Positions 63,201 to 64,000 of a stretch of DNA of 64,000 bases are shown piece by piece (position 1 is the first letter of the stretch; each line of letters begins with the position of its first letter). Source of the DNA: Lepisosteus oculatus (lineage: Eukaryota > Chordata > Actinopteri > Semionotiformes > Lepisosteidae); assembly GCF_040954835.1 (NCBI RefSeq), contig NC_090706.1:32063148-32127147 (forward strand), given 5' to 3'. The translations under genes were made by a program, and so were the position numbers. The notes under the pieces were generated by a model. That model made no database searches, was not told the DNA's origin, and was given only the letters and a program-made list of their open reading frames with translations.

Positions 63201-63681
63201 AACCTCTTTTAAAACGAATGAACGTGTAGTTAACTAACAGCACTAATGTGAAATAAGAAACATTAATCAACAAACAGGGGTTTGCTGATTTTTGTTGACT
63301 CACCCAGAATTTGCTAGATTTTCCTCACATGTAGATCTGTTTAATTCTTCTACATGAAAAGATGTGAGTAATTTCTTTCAGGTATTTTCTTTCCAAAAAT
63401 GGTATGAGAGTAGAAAGCAAGGACTGTCAACCTTGCACAGTTTCCTTTCTTATTGAAATCCCACGCGGCTAATGTGTAAAAAATTAAATATAACTAATTA
63501 TTATCTTATAATAGAAATAGTAATATTATGTCTGTCAGATGAGTATTTACCACAGAATATACAGGTATTTACTTTTTGAGTTTTAATACATACAATGGTG
63601 TGCCACACTGCTGTCAGATATATATATATACACAAGAGTCAGGATATCTAACTCTTTAATGTTTGTTTTCCAGATGAGTAA
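57170..63681 (+). CDS. CD74: MHC class II invariant chain (CD74), thyroglobulin-domain form
   Basis: A type II membrane chaperone that trimerises, blocks the MHC-II groove with its CLIP segment, carries class II to endosomes and also forms part of the MIF receptor. Exons: 57170-57258, 59515-59687, 59870-59961, 60459-60515, 60738-60821, 61506-61608, 61947-62156, 63117-63170, 63674-63681. They join in phase to 289 residues (human p41 has 296). Visible features are a cytosolic acidic-dileucine signal EEQHDALL (3-10), a membrane segment about 39-61 with the conserved AGQA, a CLIP-like PKMLHMPMFNMPLLM (92-106), a trimerisation region around 138-185 with SEWKSFESWMRSWLIFQ, and a thyroglobulin-1 domain with six cysteines (207, 225, 236, 243, 245, 265) and CWCV. 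The 210-nt domain exon keeps phase, so skipping it would give a 219-residue p31-like form. An alternative last exon at 62716 also exists. Confidence 0.93.
58530..58702 (-). other. Unrecognised antisense coding-like segment in CD74 intron 1
   Basis: On the minus strand, a good acceptor (CTTTCTTTTCAG, 58714-58703) is followed by an open frame beginning SVHFVVQTFEPIYGINDVAP and continuing IASVVARQEVLLSFRECLKF, ERHQDIQQKREVKNHRAEI. Composition looks protein-like, with balanced charged and hydrophobic residues and no low complexity until it runs into AT-repeat sequence near 58530. No clear donor follows. It could be a last exon, a pseudogene piece or a transposon scrap. I do not recognise the family. 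Confidence 0.3.
58617..58642. promoter_or_regulatory. RFX/X-box-like site in CD74 intron 1
   Basis: TTGCCTAGCAACAACTGATG contains CCTAGCAAC, identical to the left part of the classic MHC-II X1 box, and TTGCCTAGCAA is palindromic like RFX sites. No clean CCAAT lies at Y-box distance. It overlaps the antisense coding-like segment, so chance is possible. Confidence 0.35.
59515..59687 (+). CDS. CD74: CD74 coding exon 2 (residues 30-87)
   Basis: Encodes the membrane anchor, YKIAGFTLLACLLIAGQAVT then VYFVMSQKGQI, and the helical stem TTLEQHTENLKKQLNTRKPA. Donor CC|GTAAGT. The one-base phase matches the CAG acceptor at 59512-59514. Confidence 0.95.
59688..59869 (+). other. CD74 intron 2, 182 bases
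   Basis: Contains a G-run near 59803-59812. Ends GCACCCCAG. Confidence 0.9.
59870..59961 (+). CDS. CD74: CD74 coding exon 3, CLIP region (residues 88-118)
   Basis: Encodes PPSAPKMLHMPMFNMPLLMD then YSEDSKKVPMK. The Met-rich KMxxxPxxxMPLLM pattern corresponds to human CLIP (SKMRMATPLLMQ). Donor AAG|GTAAGA. Confidence 0.94.
59962..60458 (+). other. CD74 intron 3, 497 bases
   Basis: AT-rich, with nothing recognised. Ends CTGCTTCTGACAG. Confidence 0.85.
60459..60515 (+). CDS. CD74: CD74 coding exon 4 (residues 119-137)
   Basis: Encodes KIEDTATVSLEKQVKDLLQ, corresponding to the MTEDHVMHLLQ segment of human CD74 at the start of the trimerisation region. Phase 0 at both ends. Confidence 0.93.
60516..60737 (+). 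other. CD74 intron 4, 222 bases
   Basis: AT-rich, with repeated TGATGATTCT-like bits near 60690. Ends CGATGTAG. Confidence 0.85.
60738..60821 (+). CDS. CD74: CD74 coding exon 5 (residues 138-165)
   Basis: Encodes DENLPQFNETFLGNLQGMKS then QMEDSEWK. It matches the human [25 protein letters not shown] layout. One N-glycosylation sequon (NET). Donor AAG|GTAAGT. Confidence 0.94.
60822..61505 (+). other. CD74 intron 5, 684 bases, with a reversed SINE
   Basis: Half of it is the SINE at 60.91-61.24 kb. Ends GCCTTACAG. Confidence 0.85.
60908..61240 (-). repeat. tRNA-derived fish SINE, reverse copy
   Basis: Contains CAGAATCAGGGTCGTGGG, CCCGGGCCAGTTTTTCCCAG, AGTCTTTGGACTGTGGGAGG and ATCCACACAGACAGCACCTC. 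Confidence 0.85.
61506..61608 (+). CDS. CD74: CD74 coding exon 6 (residues 166-199)
   Basis: Encodes SFESWMRSWLIFQMAQQQPP then KPTPVPEEKNTPMS. FESWM..WL.F is the signature of the trimerisation domain. It is followed by a Pro-rich hinge. Donor CAG|GTGAGA. Confidence 0.95.
61609..61946 (+). other. CD74 intron 6, 338 bases
   Basis: Nothing recognised. Ends CCTATTTGCAG. Confidence 0.85.
61947..62156 (+). CDS. CD74: CD74 thyroglobulin type-1 exon (residues 200-269)
   Basis: A self-contained 210-nt exon, phase 1 at both ends, encoding a Tg1 domain: GVFRPKCDEQGNYLPMQC, then GYCWCVDKNGDELPGTR and a last Cys265. In the family this exon makes the p41 form, whose domain inhibits cathepsin L-type proteases. 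Symmetry means it can be skipped without a frameshift. Confidence 0.96.
62157..63116 (+). other. CD74 sequence between Tg1 exon and exon 8, with an alternative last exon
   Basis: 960 bases in the nine-exon model. It includes the alternative terminal exon at 62716-62762 and AATAAA signals at 63005 and 63047. Ends TTGATTAACAG. Confidence 0.75.
62716..62762 (+). CDS. CD74: Possible alternative last exon of CD74
   Basis: Follows a very strong acceptor (TTCTCTTTCTCTCAG). In the phase left by the Tg1 exon it reads DVTGTSDIDIFCEMQ and stops at 62760-62762, giving a 284-residue protein. Poly(A) signals at 63005-63010 and 63047-63052 could serve it. No cDNA evidence is available here. Confidence 0.4.
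63117..63170 (+). CDS. CD74: CD74 coding exon 8 (residues 270-287)
   Basis: A 54-nt exon, phase 1 at both ends, encoding GKGRKMALPSFPKMMELK. Acceptor TTAACAG, donor AAAG|GTGAGT. Confidence 0.75.
63171..63673 (+). other. CD74 last intron, 503 bases
   Basis: AT-rich, with a short AT repeat near 63620. Ends TTTGTTTTCCAG. Confidence 0.8.
63674..63681 (+). CDS. CD74: CD74 last coding exon (Asp-Glu-stop)
   Basis: Only eight coding bases: they complete Asp288, add Glu289 and end with TAA at 63679-63681. The rest of the exon is 3' UTR with AATAAA at 63947 and 63987. Confidence 0.7.
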
Positions 63682-63986
63682 ATTACATGGGAAGGATGCT
63701 TACAAGTGACAGCTAAGAAGCGCTCCTAAAACCTACAATTGTGTAATCATTAAATATCTGTGATCAGGGCTTGAAACCATGCTAACAGCTTTTAGAGAAC
63801 CATTACTGACATTAGTGGGCATATTTTTCTGAGGGGCTAAAGCATTTTTTTTATTTTTATTACTTAGTTCTCGATTGTCTATAACAGTGAGTCATACTGG
63901 AATGTGTTACATTCAATTTATAACAGTGGCTAAATATTTCTTGTCAAATAAATTAACCTCTCTTGCACTTAAATTGGTATGCCATC

Positions 63987-63992
63987 AATAAA
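63987..63992 (+). promoter_or_regulatory. CD74 poly(A) signal at window end
   Basis: AATAAA, with another at 63947-63952. Both lie about 270-310 bases after the stop, a plausible end for the long CD74 transcript. The cleavage site falls at or beyond the window edge. Confidence 0.6.
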
Positions 63993-64000
63993 GAGCCATT

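Overview
The window is vertebrate, almost certainly ray-finned fish, nuclear DNA. It is AT-rich, holds intron-split genes with GT-AG splice sites, and is sprinkled with fish-type SINEs and Penelope-like repeat ends. Three protein-coding genes, all on the + strand, could be rebuilt exon by exon: NDST1 (coding exons 6910-31771), RPS14 (44973-46741) and CD74, the MHC class II invariant chain (57170-63681). The same three genes are neighbours on human 5q32-q33, so this is an ancient conserved block. I cannot name the species; a non-teleost such as gar or bowfin is only a guess from repeat types and the single-copy-like block.

Region 1-31.8 kb is NDST1. The first 6.5 kb is upstream or intron sequence with no coding exon. 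Then come a 5' leader with eight upstream ATGs and 14 coding exons that join in phase to an 877-residue Golgi heparan sulfate N-deacetylase/N-sulfotransferase. About 31.8-39.8 kb looks like a long 3' UTR with several poly(A) signals, followed by about 4 kb of intergenic DNA.

Region 43.9-46.8 kb is RPS14: an ETS/5'TOP-type promoter, a probable noncoding first exon and four coding exons giving 151 residues. One of its introns appears to start with GC instead of GT. Region 46.8-56.9 kb is intergenic, with SINEs and two Penelope-like repeat units.

Region 56.9-64 kb is CD74. It has an MHC-II-like X/Y promoter module, a dileucine tail, a membrane anchor, a CLIP-like segment, a trimerisation region and a 210-nt in-phase thyroglobulin-1 exon that could be skipped to give p31/p41-like forms. 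There are two possible 3' ends. The last poly(A) signal lies at the very end of the window.

The genes share no pathway: NDST1 edits heparan sulfate, RPS14 is a 40S ribosomal protein, and CD74 chaperones MHC class II. The points most worth a second look are the GC-AG intron in RPS14, hammerhead-ribozyme-like cores in the Penelope-like terminal repeats, a possible antisense coding exon inside CD74 intron 1, and the alternative CD74 C-termini.
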